Source: Candidatus Parcubacteria bacterium
GTDB lineage: Bacteria > Patescibacteriota > Patescibacteriia > Patescibacteriales > UBA12075
Length of the DNA stretch: 17,378 nt
Assembly (NCBI GenBank): GCA_023140595.1
Contig: JAGLLI010000059.1
Span: 1-17,378 of the forward strand
Direction of reading: 5' to 3'
The notes under the pieces were generated by a model, which was not told the origin of the DNA, did not search any database, and saw only the letters and a program-made list of their open reading frames with translations. Every line of letters begins with the position of its first letter. Within the stretch, counting starts at the first letter, position 1. Both the position numbers and the translations under genes were made by a program. Below, piece after piece: positions 1-6,844 of this stretch.

Positions 1-369
1 CCGCTGGGAGATTAAAAGTAAAATTATTTTTATTTAAATTAGATAAACAAACTAAAAACTTTCAAATAAAACTAAATAATTTTTTGAAAAATTTATTTGT
101 TTTTTAGCAATTTTTTGCGAAGTTGAATTTTTTATAAATATAAATTGAGTATTCACAAATTTTACACTAATTTTAGATAAATTCTATAAACCGTTAAATT
201 CGTCCCAAACAGCAAAACAATTAATTTTTTAATTTAGACAAGCCCTTTTTTAAGAGCTTGTTGTCGTAAATATCTTAACATAAGAAAACGGGCTTGGCAA
301 GGTTTAATAAAATTTGCTATACTTGTTTATATAAAATATTAACTAAAATTTATTAACTAATAAAAAACT
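1..369. other. AT-rich intergenic region, no gene seen
   Basis: No reading frame with coding character is visible on either strand. The only structures are an imperfect hairpin at about 238-261 (ACAAGC and GCTTGT at the ends, 9 of 10 positions paired, TTTT loop) without a following T-run, and the promoter of the next gene at its right end. The hairpin may be the remains of a terminator of a gene lying to the left of the window. Confidence 0.5.
294..323 (+). promoter_or_regulatory. Sigma70-type promoter of the secreted protein gene
   Basis: TTGGCA (294-299) and TATACT (318-323) are separated by 18 bp, and TGC directly before the -10 makes it an extended -10. The expected start near 330 leaves an untranslated leader of about 40 nt without a recognisable ribosome binding site. 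Confidence 0.6.
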
Positions 370-1536
370 ATGAAAAAAACTTTAGTCATTATTCTTGTTT
401 GCGCGTTTGTTTTTTCCGTATCCTTAGTTAGCGGAATTGCGGCAAGCGCCACAGACAGCTTATCAGCCGGCACCGTAATTAAGGGCGAAGGGCTTTCCAC
501 TCTTTATTACATCGGCGAAGACGGAAAACGTTATGTTTTTCCAAATTCAAACATTTTTTTCTCTTGGTATGACGATTTTTCCGAAGTAGTGGAAGTTCCT
601 TTAGAAACTTTATATGAATACCCTTTGGGCGGAAATGCCCGCTATAAACCCGGAGCTCTTTTAGTAAAAATTCAAACCGATCCGAAAGTTTACGCTGTTG
701 GACATAATGGCAAGCTTCATTGGATTAAAACCGAACCAATCGCCAGAGCGCTTTATGGCAGCAATTGGAGTAAACTGGTTGATGATTTAGCAGACTCATT
801 TTTTACAAATTATGAAGTAGGCGGCGAAGTTGACGAAGAAGGTGATTTTGATCCAATGACAGTAGGAGAAGAAGCGCCAAGTATAAGCCATAATCGCGGT
901 TTTAAAGCTAGGGCTATTGCGAATGTTAGAAGTCAAAGTGAAAAAATATGCGCTCAATTGGACAGAGCTGCAAATCGTTTATTGGAACGGAGTACACGTT
1001 GGAACATTGACGCTCCGGAAAGTATAGGCGATTATTTAGAAGAGAGATGTTATGGTCTAGACAGTGAAGGCAAAATAACCGGTAATGCGCTACGTTCTAT
1101 GAAAAAAGTTACTTTCTGCCACGAAGGAAAAACTGTCAATATTGGCATTTCGGCTATTGGCGCTCATTTAAAACAGGGCGCAACTATAGGCGCTTGCGCT
1201 ACAACTGACGAAACCAATGACGATGATACTGATAATACTGATTTAATCATTAATAGTGTTTCCACAACAACAACCCATGATTCGGCTGAATTCATAATCA
1301 CAACCAATAAAAACGCCAGCACTACTGTAAAATATGCTATTGAAGAAATTGATGACACAAGCGCTTGCGAATCAGCAACATCCACTGATGATAATTCTCC
1401 TTATTCAGTTGAATTAAGCGGTCTTTTAGCTACAACTACTTATTATTATTTAGTAGAGGCAACTGACAGTGATAACAATATAGCTACAAGCTCCGGAAAT
1501 TTTAAAACCGAAGATGAACCAGATCCTACTGAATAA
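370..1536 (+). CDS. Secreted repeat protein with C-terminal Fn3-like domain
   Basis: The protein has 388 residues. Residues 1-27 form a signal peptide (MKKT, hydrophobic core, ASA before the likely cleavage site). Residues 44-150 hold two related units of the kind YYIGEDGKRYVF... and VYAVGHNGKLHWI..., a repeat type I associate with exported Patescibacteria proteins. Residues 246-276 read C-H-x14-H-x9-C within VTFCHEGKTV...AHL...GAC, a motif found in various secreted bacterial proteins. Residues 292-380 resemble a fibronectin type III-like sandwich (TYYYLVEATDSDNN near the end), and the tail is acidic. No membrane anchor or sortase signal is visible, so it is probably exported or surface-associated, with binding or structural rather than enzymatic character. 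It has its own promoter and terminator. The start is set by the signal peptide, as no SD is present. Exact function is unknown. Confidence 0.75.
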   Translation: MKKTLVIILVCAFVFSVSLVSGIAASATDSLSAGTVIKGEGLSTLYYIGEDGKRYVFPNSNIFFSWYDDFSEVVEVPLETLYEYPLGGNARYKPGALLVKIQTDPKVYAVGHNGKLHWIKTEPIARALYGSNWSKLVDDLADSFFTNYEVGGEVDEEGDFDPMTVGEEAPSISHNRGFKARAIANVRSQSEKICAQLDRAANRLLERSTRWNIDAPESIGDYLEERCYGLDSEGKITGNALRSMKKVTFCHEGKTVNIGISAIGAHLKQGATIGACATTDETNDDDTDNTDLIINSVSTTTTHDSAEFIITTNKNASTTVKYAIEEIDDTSACESATSTDDNSPYSVELSGLLATTTYYYLVEATDSDNNIATSSGNFKTEDEPDPTE

Positions 1537-1567
1537 ATTTAATATTTTTGATTTTTCAATAGATCTT

Positions 1568-1601
1568 AAAAGCCGTTTAAAAAATTTTGAAACGGCTTTT
1601 T
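1568..1601 (+). terminator. Rho-independent terminator of the secreted protein gene
   Basis: A perfect 11-bp stem (AAAAGCCGTTT at 1568-1578 with AAACGGCTTTT at 1590-1600), an 11-nt loop and a following T-rich stretch lie 31 bp after the stop codon. Confidence 0.85.
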
Positions 1602-1645
1602 GTTTTATTTTTATTTAATATTAGCAAATTATAAGGTTGTCCACA

Positions 1646-1674
1646 TTGACTAAAATCTCAATTTATGATATACT
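1646..1674 (+). promoter_or_regulatory. Strong sigma70-type promoter of a very small gene
   Basis: TTGACT (1646-1651) and TATACT (1669-1674) have the ideal 17-bp spacing. Transcription should begin near 1681. The first bases of the transcript can form a short hairpin, GCGTA/TACGC around a GAGA loop (1686-1699, a GNRA tetraloop), which may protect the 5' end. Confidence 0.65.
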
Positions 1675-1723
1675 TATTATTATAAGCGTAGAGATACGCG
1701 AAAATAAAAATAAAAACAAAAAA

Positions 1724-1864
1724 ATGGAAAATCAAACAATCCAGGCCTGTGACGGGTCTGAAGAAACAAATGTTCCCTTTGGGGAAAAATTCGCTTATTT
1801 GGCGATTACAGCGACAATTGCATACACCTATATGGTGATAAATGTAATGTCCTACATATCATAA
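1724..1864 (+). CDS. Small single-pass membrane protein (46 aa), function unknown
   Basis: The reading frame encodes 46 residues: a polar N-terminal part (MENQTIQACDGSEETNVPFG) and one hydrophobic segment at about residues 23-45, enough for a single membrane helix. The frame is open back to 1637, but the promoter at 1646-1674 would lie inside that extension, so the ATG at 1724 is the sensible start. No SD precedes it, only an A-rich stretch. The gene stands alone between two terminators. Small isolated membrane peptides can be toxins, leaders or membrane stabilisers, and nothing here decides between them. The transcript could also be a non-coding RNA of about 240 nt. Confidence 0.45.
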   Translation: MENQTIQACDGSEETNVPFGEKFAYLAITATIAYTYMVINVMSYIS

Positions 1865-1896
1865 AATTTTAAAACTATTTTTATTTTAAAAATGCC

Positions 1897-1923
1897 AAAA
1901 ACAACCCCTAAGGGGTTGTTTTT
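1897..1923. terminator. Bidirectional terminator between small gene and hicA
   Basis: AAAAACAACCCC (1897-1908) and GGGGTTGTTTTT (1912-1923) form a 12-bp perfect stem with a TAA loop. It has T-runs on both strands, so it can end both the small plus-strand gene and the minus-strand hicBA transcript. Confidence 0.85.
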
Positions 1924-1947
1924 GTATTTTTTTGTTTGGTCGTTTTT

Positions 1948-2193
1948 TTATAAATAACTTCTAAATTTTTCAACTAATCTTTGGCCTCCCATTTTCTCAA
2001 TCTCTTTTACTATTTCGTTTTGGCAATAAATGTTTTTATGTCTGGGAATCATTATAAACGGCGGATTCGTATTCTTAATATTCTCAGGAGGCATAAATTT
2101 ATCATGCTTACCTCGTCTTTTAACTGATTTTCTAAATCCAATTTTCTTTAAAGCTCTTAAGCATTGCCGGCGATTAAAATTATTAATTCCCAT
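1948..2193 (-). CDS. hicA: HicA-family toxin (mRNA interferase)
   Basis: The protein has 81 residues and a small basic double-stranded-RNA-binding-like fold. It begins with FNRRQCLRALKKIGF, the usual first helix of HicA, followed by KRRGKHDKFMPP, in which His30 after Gly-Lys matches the conserved catalytic His of HicA toxins (normally G-S/K-H). The following segment, PPFIMIPRHKNIYCQNEIVKEI, corresponds to the usual strand plus C-terminal helix region. HicA toxins cleave mRNA and tmRNA until bound by HicB. It starts 12 bp after the antitoxin gene and shares its promoter. A weak AGGA lies upstream of the ATG. The tail after the last helix is slightly longer than usual. The family call is firm, but activity is not shown. 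Confidence 0.8.
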   Translation of the reverse strand: MGINNFNRRQCLRALKKIGFRKSVKRRGKHDKFMPPENIKNTNPPFIMIPRHKNIYCQNEIVKEIEKMGGQRLVEKFRSYL

Positions 2194-2205
2194 ATATCCT
2201 AGAAT

Positions 2206-2514
2206 TTAAGCCGTTTGCAATTCTTTTTCATAGCTAATTGAGCCATGGCCTTCTATGTTAATATTGTTAAATATTATATTTGCCTCGTTTTTCGGCACAT
2301 CAAAATAAGTCAGCACAGCGTCATTAAACATATCCAGCAGTTCTTTAGTATTATGCGCCTGAGTAATCAATCCCGGCAACTCCGGCGAAGTAAGCACAAA
2401 ATACCCTTTTTTTGTTAAGCGAATATTTAATTTTAACTCACTGGGAATATTATATTTTTCCTTAATTTGTACAGGATTTTCCCGACCCAAGGATTTAAAT
2501 AAATTTTGTAGCAT
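2206..2514 (-). CDS. hicB: HicB-family antitoxin
   Basis: The protein has 102 residues. Residues 28-70 (LNIRLTKKGYFVLTSPELPGLITQAHNTKELLDMFNDAV) match the partly degenerate RNase H-like fold of HicB, including the typical S-P-E-L-P-G turn. A clear C-terminal helix-turn-helix or ribbon-helix-helix domain is not visible, so DNA binding, if any, may use the N-terminal 25 residues or the short tail. It is the first gene of the minus-strand hicBA pair. Antitoxin-first order is seen in a subset of HicAB loci. The start is preceded by an A-rich leader with no SD. The antitoxin call rests on both the fold signature and the adjacent HicA. Confidence 0.75.
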   Translation of the reverse strand: MLQNLFKSLGRENPVQIKEKYNIPSELKLNIRLTKKGYFVLTSPELPGLITQAHNTKELLDMFNDAVLTYFDVPKNEANIIFNNINIEGHGSISYEKELQTA

Positions 2515-2540
2515 ATTTTTGTTTAATCTTATTTAAGCAA

Positions 2541-2569
2541 ATCTTATACTAATAGATTTGTTGTGTCAA
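2541..2569 (-). promoter_or_regulatory. hicBA promoter with overlapping repeats
   Basis: Read on the minus strand, TTGACA (2564-2569) is 17 bp from TAAGAT (2541-2546). An inverted repeat (AAATCT at 2539-2544 and AGATTT at 2554-2559) covers the -10, and AATCTTAT occurs twice at a 15-bp distance (2525 and 2540). These are candidate autoregulatory operator sites for the HicAB complex. Confidence 0.5.
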
Positions 2570-2592
2570 TATTATAACATATTTTTTATAAT

Positions 2593-2627
2593 AAAAAAAA
2601 TCCCAGAACTTTTACAAATTCTGGGAT
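2593..2627 (-). terminator. Terminator of the four-segment membrane protein gene
   Basis: ATCCCAGAA (2600-2608) and TTCTGGGAT (2619-2627) form a 9-bp stem with a 10-nt loop. On the minus strand it is followed by eight T. It sits just after the 359-codon minus-strand gene. Confidence 0.8.
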
Positions 2628-2673
2628 ATGGTTATTTATATTTTTTAAAAAATTTTTACAATAAAAATTGAGC

Positions 2674-3753
2674 TTAAATTTTAAAAAATTTCTTAACCAG
2701 CAATCTTAGATGTAAAATTTTTCCTCGATTTCTTCTTATCACCATGATTGGCAATGAAAAAGTAATTGCAACAAACAACATAAGGGGGATCATAAATGAT
2801 CCAAAATGTTCGGTTAACCATGGGATCAATAATGCATCTAGGTCTATTCCTATTAATTTGGTGATAAAAAACGTTACAAGAAAAAAGCCAAAACTAAACA
2901 ATTGTGGAGCGGCATATTCCCATTTTGCTTCTTTGCTAAATACGGCTGGACTGCTTTGCCGAATAGCAAAAATAATTTTTTTTACAGTTTTTTCATTTAA
3001 CCTTACTTTGTAAAGCCGAAAATGAGGTTTTTTTCTCAAACACAAGCTCGCCCCAACATCAGCGATTGCGTGATGTCTGTCAAATGTTGTGTCTATTTTA
3101 ACAACAGCGATCGCAAACGTATTTTTCGCGTTTGCGTATACGCCGCAAATTTTATCTAGATAATTTATCGGGTCTTTATAAACAGATGGATGTACGGCAA
3201 GCGACAGAAATTCCATTTCTATTCCGTCTTTCCACGCCTTCTCCTCTGTTTCTGACAATTCCGCATATATTTTTTTATATTCGGGAAAGCTTTTTAAATT
3301 TATTTCTTTCGTAAACCCGGCTTTTGTGATAAGAGATAAAATTTTTTTAGGAATAGACAGATTTTGATTTTTCGGCAGAGAAAGCCCTTCTTGTTTGATT
3401 TGGTGTTGTTTGTATTCTTTAACAACACTTTCAAAATCACTTGTATCAAGAAAATCATTTTTATATTGGAGTAAATCATGATTTTGATTCATAAAGTCAT
3501 CTTTTGCTAAATCTTGAATATGACAGCCGGTAAAACCAAGAATAAAAGCAGGAATTATCCAAAACAAAAAAACAAAAGCAGAACTAGCACCTTTAGTTAA
3601 AATGATTAAAGTGGGTGCGCCTAAAGCTAACCAAATACAACCTATGGTAAGCAACAATGAACCTATTTTGTGTTTTTGATTGTTACCGCAAAAATCAATA
3701 TATTTTTCCGCTATCAAAAATCTCTCATCCTTGTTATTCGGCAATATAAACAT
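2674..3753 (-). CDS. Membrane protein with four predicted helices, unknown family
   Basis: The protein has 359 residues. Hydrophobic segments lie at about 30-52, 58-78, 282-302 and 319-340, with a soluble part of about 200 residues between the second and third. The soluble part has a helical stretch (105-180) and a more globular stretch (185-262) that contains DTTFDRHHAIADVGASLC. The C-terminus is strongly basic (RRNRGKILHLRLLVKKFFKI), which suggests a cytoplasmic end. The start at 3753 is well supported by a strong AAGGAGG ribosome binding site a few bases upstream. It is a single-gene unit with its own terminator. I do not recognise the family, and the sequence does not decide between a sensor, a transporter accessory or an envelope role. 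Confidence 0.55.
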   Translation of the reverse strand: MFILPNNKDERFLIAEKYIDFCGNNQKHKIGSLLLTIGCIWLALGAPTLIILTKGASSAFVFLFWIIPAFILGFTGCHIQDLAKDDFMNQNHDLLQYKNDFLDTSDFESVVKEYKQHQIKQEGLSLPKNQNLSIPKKILSLITKAGFTKEINLKSFPEYKKIYAELSETEEKAWKDGIEMEFLSLAVHPSVYKDPINYLDKICGVYANAKNTFAIAVVKIDTTFDRHHAIADVGASLCLRKKPHFRLYKVRLNEKTVKKIIFAIRQSSPAVFSKEAKWEYAAPQLFSFGFFLVTFFITKLIGIDLDALLIPWLTEHFGSFMIPLMLFVAITFSLPIMVIRRNRGKILHLRLLVKKFFKI

Positions 3754-3818
3754 TTTTTCCTCCTTTTTATGATTATTATTTTTGGCTCTTTAAACAATTT
3801 TGTGGGCACTCGCTCTTC

Positions 3819-3995
3819 TGTCATCCTGGAATTTTTATTGGAGCGACAGCGCGCTCAACGGAAGTGCCCTTGGGGTAGAAATAAAAATATCCGGGATCCA
3901 GGAGTAAGATGCACATACTGTGTTTATCTGTTAAGCGTTTATTTATTTCTCGCTCTCCTGGATTCTAGGTTGCGCTTCGCGCCCCTAGAATGACA
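3819..3995. repeat. Intergenic inverted-repeat element (about 177 bp, degenerate)
   Basis: The ends are inverted copies (TGTCAT at 3819-3824, ATGACA at 3990-3995), extending imperfectly inward as TGTCATCCTGG versus TGTCATTCTAGG. The right part folds as a hairpin at 3963-3990 (TTCTAGG/CCTAGAA plus GCG/CGC with a small loop). Pieces such as GGGATCCAGGA (3893-3903) and CTCCTGGATTC recur inside. It is richer in G+C than its surroundings and has no credible gene. It resembles the palindromic GGAATGACA-type intergenic repeats scattered through many genomes. Confidence 0.5.
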
Positions 3996-4204
3996 AGTGC
4001 GTGTGTGGTGTTTAATGAAAATACTGAAAATTTATTAGATTACCCATAAAACTATTTAAAGAACCATATTTTTTAAAGAGCAAGCTATAAATATAATATT
4101 TTACAATAATCAAACAATATGTCAAGTTATTTGAATATTATATTATATATTTATTTAAAATAAGCCAAAAATTTTAAACTTTATAAAAAATGTTGACGAA
4201 AATG

Positions 4205-4233
4205 TTGACATATCTTTTGGTTAATGCTAGATT
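4205..4233 (+). promoter_or_regulatory. Promoter of TrmB-type regulator, implies leaderless mRNA
   Basis: TTGACA (4205-4210) is 17 bp from TAGATT (4228-4233). The start codon is at 4240, only 6 bases after the -10, so the transcript should begin at or next to the ATG. AAAATGTTGAC occurs twice in tandem (from about 4188 and 4199), the second copy covering the -35, which makes it a candidate operator. Confidence 0.6.
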
Positions 4234-4239
4234 TTATTT

Positions 4240-4971
4240 ATGAACGAGTTAAATAAAAAATTAAAAAAATTGGATTTAAAAGACAAGGAAATCCAAATTT
4301 ATCTTGCTATTCTTGCTATTGGCAAAGGGACAATATCTGACATTGCCAAAAAATCCAATATAAAAAGAACAACAATTTATCAATACATCGCGGAAATTTT
4401 AAACAAAGGATTAATTTATAAAACAGTGCGCAATAAAACGATTTATTATTCTCCTGAAAACCCTGAAAAGATAATTAAAATACTGGAAAATAAAAAAAGA
4501 ACCATTGAAGCAATAATTCCTGAACTTAAATCTTTATATTCAAACTCTTTTAAAAAACCTAAAATAAGTTTTTATGAGGGACGGCTTGAAATTAAAAAAA
4601 TATATAGCGAAGCAGTTGAAACACACAAAAATATTTATTCATATTTTTCTCCGCAAAATCTGTTTAACTTGCTGAACTTTGAAGAGAATCATGAAATATT
4701 GATGAAGTTATATAAAAACGGAGGCAAGCTTTATAATTTGGTGGAAAAATCAGATAAATCTTCCGAACGGTTAAAAATAAAAAAATATAATAAATTTGTA
4801 AAAAGCAAATTGTTGCCAAATGATTTTAAATTTGCCACTGACCAGCTGATTGTGGGAGATAAATTAATTTTAATCTCATTTACAAATTTAATGGCTGTAA
4901 TTATTAAAGACAAAGCAATTGTCTGCCTGCAAAAAAATATATTTAAATATATTTGGAAGACAATTAAATAG
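4240..4971 (+). CDS. TrmB-family winged-helix transcriptional regulator
   Basis: The protein has 243 residues. Residues 1-75 form the TrmB-type winged helix: LKKLDLKDKEIQIYLAILAIGKGTISDIAKKSNIKRTTIYQYIAEILNKGLI, with recognition helix around RTTIYQYI and wing around YKTVRNKTIYYSPENPEKI. A helical linker (75-100) is followed by a C-terminal effector-like domain (105-243) of the type that binds sugars or other ligands in archaeal TrmB proteins and is common in CPR bacteria. Transcription probably begins at the start codon, and no SD is present. The repeated TGTTGAC motif over its -35 suggests self-regulation. It converges on the helicase gene 43 bp away and has no metabolic operon next to it, so its targets and ligand are unknown. 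Confidence 0.8.
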   Translation: MNELNKKLKKLDLKDKEIQIYLAILAIGKGTISDIAKKSNIKRTTIYQYIAEILNKGLIYKTVRNKTIYYSPENPEKIIKILENKKRTIEAIIPELKSLYSNSFKKPKISFYEGRLEIKKIYSEAVETHKNIYSYFSPQNLFNLLNFEENHEILMKLYKNGGKLYNLVEKSDKSSERLKIKKYNKFVKSKLLPNDFKFATDQLIVGDKLILISFTNLMAVIIKDKAIVCLQKNIFKYIWKTIK

Positions 4972-5014
4972 AATTTGCAAAAAGCAGAAAAGCAAAATTT
5001 AATTATACTCATCA

Positions 5015-6388
5015 TCAAAACATCTCATCAAACAAATCATTTTTCTCCCTACCTGATATAGCCTTTAAATATTCTTTTTGCCGTTTTTGAATTTCTTGCT
5101 TGCTTATTTTTTGCAAATTTTTTAAATCTTCTTCTGATTGCTTGATATATTCTTTGTCCTTTTCCACGATTTCAGGGTTGACTTGCAAAGACATTTTATT
5201 CAAGCCTAATAATTCCATTCCACTAAGCGATCTTACCCTTGACAGGGCAACATAGCCCATTCCATAATCAAAAGCATCCCGCAAATCAACAATCATTTCA
5301 TCAAGGCTCATGCCCTGGCTTTTGTGAACCGTAATCGCCCATGCCAGCCGCAAAGGCACTTGGCTTATTTTGGCAACCACTTCATCGCCCTCCTCAACCG
5401 TCCACTCTCTTGGGCAAGCGATAACTTGCCTGTCGTCGTTAGTTTCAACAATCGGATAATTATCAAACTCGCTAAAGCCGATAATTTTTCCAAGCGTGCC
5501 GTTGACGTAATGGGCAAAACCGGACTCGCTGAATTTATTTTTTACAAACATTACCACAGCCCCTTTTTTTAAAACAAGCCTTTGGGGCGCCATGCAATTT
5601 TTCATTAAAAAATCCACCAATTGCTTTCGCCCTTTTTTATAAGACGATTGCATCTGATAGACTGCTTCGCTTTGTTTTATTTTTGCCAATTCAAAATCAT
5701 TTATGGCGTTAACGTCTTTATTGTTGGTAAACAATTTTGTCGGAGTAATGTTTCCGCAAACCGGCTGGTTAAGCCTTGATTTTAATGTTATCAAAGTATC
5801 TTTATCTATTTTGTTGTTTCTGATGCTATTTAAAACTTTGATAAATTTTTTATCGCTATGCCTGTGCTGTTCATTTAAATAGCAAACACTCAAACAAGAT
5901 TCATTCCAAGCGCTTGCCTTAAAAGCGTATTCGTTATTTTCTTCTTTGCCGTTAACCGGAGGCAATTGAAAAAAATCACCGCAAAAAATAACTTGAATTC
6001 CGCCGAAAGGCACGAGGCTGCTTTTAAATGACATGCAAATATTATTAACCAAATCCAGCCTGTCTGAGTCAAGCATTGATATCTCGTCAATAATCAGCAC
6101 TTTTGTTTTTAGCATCCTGTTTTTTAAATATCTTTTATTTAAAATGGTTTTAAACTCAGCCTTGCTCAGTTGCTTGGCGATTCCCATTCCGCACCAGGAA
6201 TGAATTGTTATGCCGCCAATATGCGTGGCCGCGATGCCGGTTGAAGCCGTAACCGCCACGCTAATTTTGTTTTCTTTTAAATAACTGATATATTTATTTA
6301 AAAGAAAAGTCTTCCCGCTTCCGGCAGGACCGGTCAAAAAAACATTAGCGCCCAGTTTTAATAATTGAAAAGCTTCTTCTTGTTTCAT
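5015..6388 (-). CDS. Pif1-type superfamily 1B DNA helicase
   Basis: The protein has 457 residues and a full set of SF1 helicase motifs: Walker A GPAGSGKT (20-27), Walker B DEISML (101-106), GDFFQLPPV (137-145), LNEQHRHSD (172-180), and the C-terminal motifs AITVHKSQGMSLDEM (351-365) and GYVALSRVRSLSGMEL (378-393). This is the Pif1/RecD2-like 5'-3' helicase pattern. There is no large N- or C-terminal extra domain; a charged, probably helical tail (405-457) follows the core. The likely role is unwinding forked or structured DNA such as G-quadruplexes or R-loops during replication and repair. It ends in three consecutive TGA codons (TTT TGA TGA TGA), showing that UGA acts as a stop. No SD precedes the start. 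Confidence 0.9.
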   Translation of the reverse strand: MKQEEAFQLLKLGANVFLTGPAGSGKTFLLNKYISYLKENKISVAVTASTGIAATHIGGITIHSWCGMGIAKQLSKAEFKTILNKRYLKNRMLKTKVLIIDEISMLDSDRLDLVNNICMSFKSSLVPFGGIQVIFCGDFFQLPPVNGKEENNEYAFKASAWNESCLSVCYLNEQHRHSDKKFIKVLNSIRNNKIDKDTLITLKSRLNQPVCGNITPTKLFTNNKDVNAINDFELAKIKQSEAVYQMQSSYKKGRKQLVDFLMKNCMAPQRLVLKKGAVVMFVKNKFSESGFAHYVNGTLGKIIGFSEFDNYPIVETNDDRQVIACPREWTVEEGDEVVAKISQVPLRLAWAITVHKSQGMSLDEMIVDLRDAFDYGMGYVALSRVRSLSGMELLGLNKMSLQVNPEIVEKDKEYIKQSEEDLKNLQKISKQEIQKRQKEYLKAISGREKNDLFDEMF

Positions 6389-6426
6389 TTGTTCTGAATT
6401 GATTATATGATAATATTTCTATTTTT

Positions 6427-6454
6427 ATTTTAACACTATGACAGGTGTAGTCAA
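6427..6454 (-). promoter_or_regulatory. Promoter of the Pif1-type helicase gene
   Basis: On the minus strand TTGACT (6449-6454) and TAAAAT (6427-6432) are 16 bp apart, giving a leader of about 32 nt. The stretch AGTGTTAAAATAA around the -10 is identical to that in the promoter at 12380-12407. Confidence 0.55.
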
Positions 6455-6482
6455 TTAATTTTGTTTATCAAAAGAAAGAAGC

Positions 6483-6502
6483 CGCGCTACTGCAGTAGCG
6501 CG
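6483..6502 (-). terminator. Perfect 20-bp GC-rich palindrome, probable terminator
   Basis: CGCGCTACTG and its exact reverse complement CAGTAGCGCG are joined without a spacer. On the minus strand the palindrome is followed by a pyrimidine-rich stretch (GCTTCTTTCTTTT). It lies just downstream of the interrupted small minus-strand ORF and just upstream of the helicase promoter, so a terminator role for the small ORF fits. It could also be a REP-like dispersed palindrome. Confidence 0.55.
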
Positions 6503-6516
6503 ACCTGATAAAAGTG

Positions 6517-6771
6517 TTAAAATATATTGTTAAGTTCTTCTTTTTTTATTTTTAATATTCGCAATGAATTTAGCCTCCTGACTTCATCTGTTTTTTGTGC
6601 AAGAAATACAACATATTCTTTCTATTTTTCTTGTTCTAAAATTTCGACGGAGATTTTCAAATTTTTGCAATAACCGTTTAGATATACCCAGAATTTATCA
6701 TAGGTTGTAGCAATTCCGGCAATGTCCAAAATTTTAATCTCTAGTCTTTTTACCCACTTTGGTTTTTCCAT
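6517..6771 (-). pseudogene. Small ORF split by an in-frame TAG (49 + 34 codons)
   Basis: A minus-strand ATG at 6771 sits behind a strong AAAGGAGG ribosome binding site and a good promoter (6845-6873). The frame reads 49 codons (MEKPKWVKRLEIKILDIAG...VEILEQEK) to a TAG at 6622-6624. It then continues in the same frame for 34 more codons (KEYVVFLAQKTDEVRRLNSL...) to TAA at 6517. The second part looks like natural protein sequence, and the terminator-like palindrome lies after the TAA, not after the TAG. This suggests an 84-codon gene recently broken by one nonsense change. Alternatively the 49-codon product (6622-6771) is the real small protein. TAG is the ordinary stop elsewhere in the window, so recoding is unlikely. 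The family is not recognised. Confidence 0.5.
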
Positions 6772-6844
6772 GTTGGCCTCCTTTAATATTTTTATTTGAA
6801 TCCAATCAATTGCTATATTTTTCTTATATTTTAACTTATGTAAG

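Noticed and set aside
1637..1723. Upstream extension of the small membrane peptide
   Set aside because: The best promoter (1646-1674) lies inside it, so this part would not be transcribed in full.
3670..3993. Plus-strand open frame running through the membrane protein start and the repeat element
   Set aside because: It runs antisense to the start of the 359-residue gene and then through a palindromic repeat. The translation has no protein character and no ribosome binding site.
5006..5017. UGA read as an amino acid, as in some CPR lineages
   Set aside because: The helicase ends in three consecutive TGA codons and no gene in the window needs an internal UGA to stay open, so the standard code is sufficient.
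6622..6624. TAG as a recoded sense codon in the small ORF
   Set aside because: TAG ends the TrmB-type and HEPN genes normally, so recoding would need special signals that are not seen.
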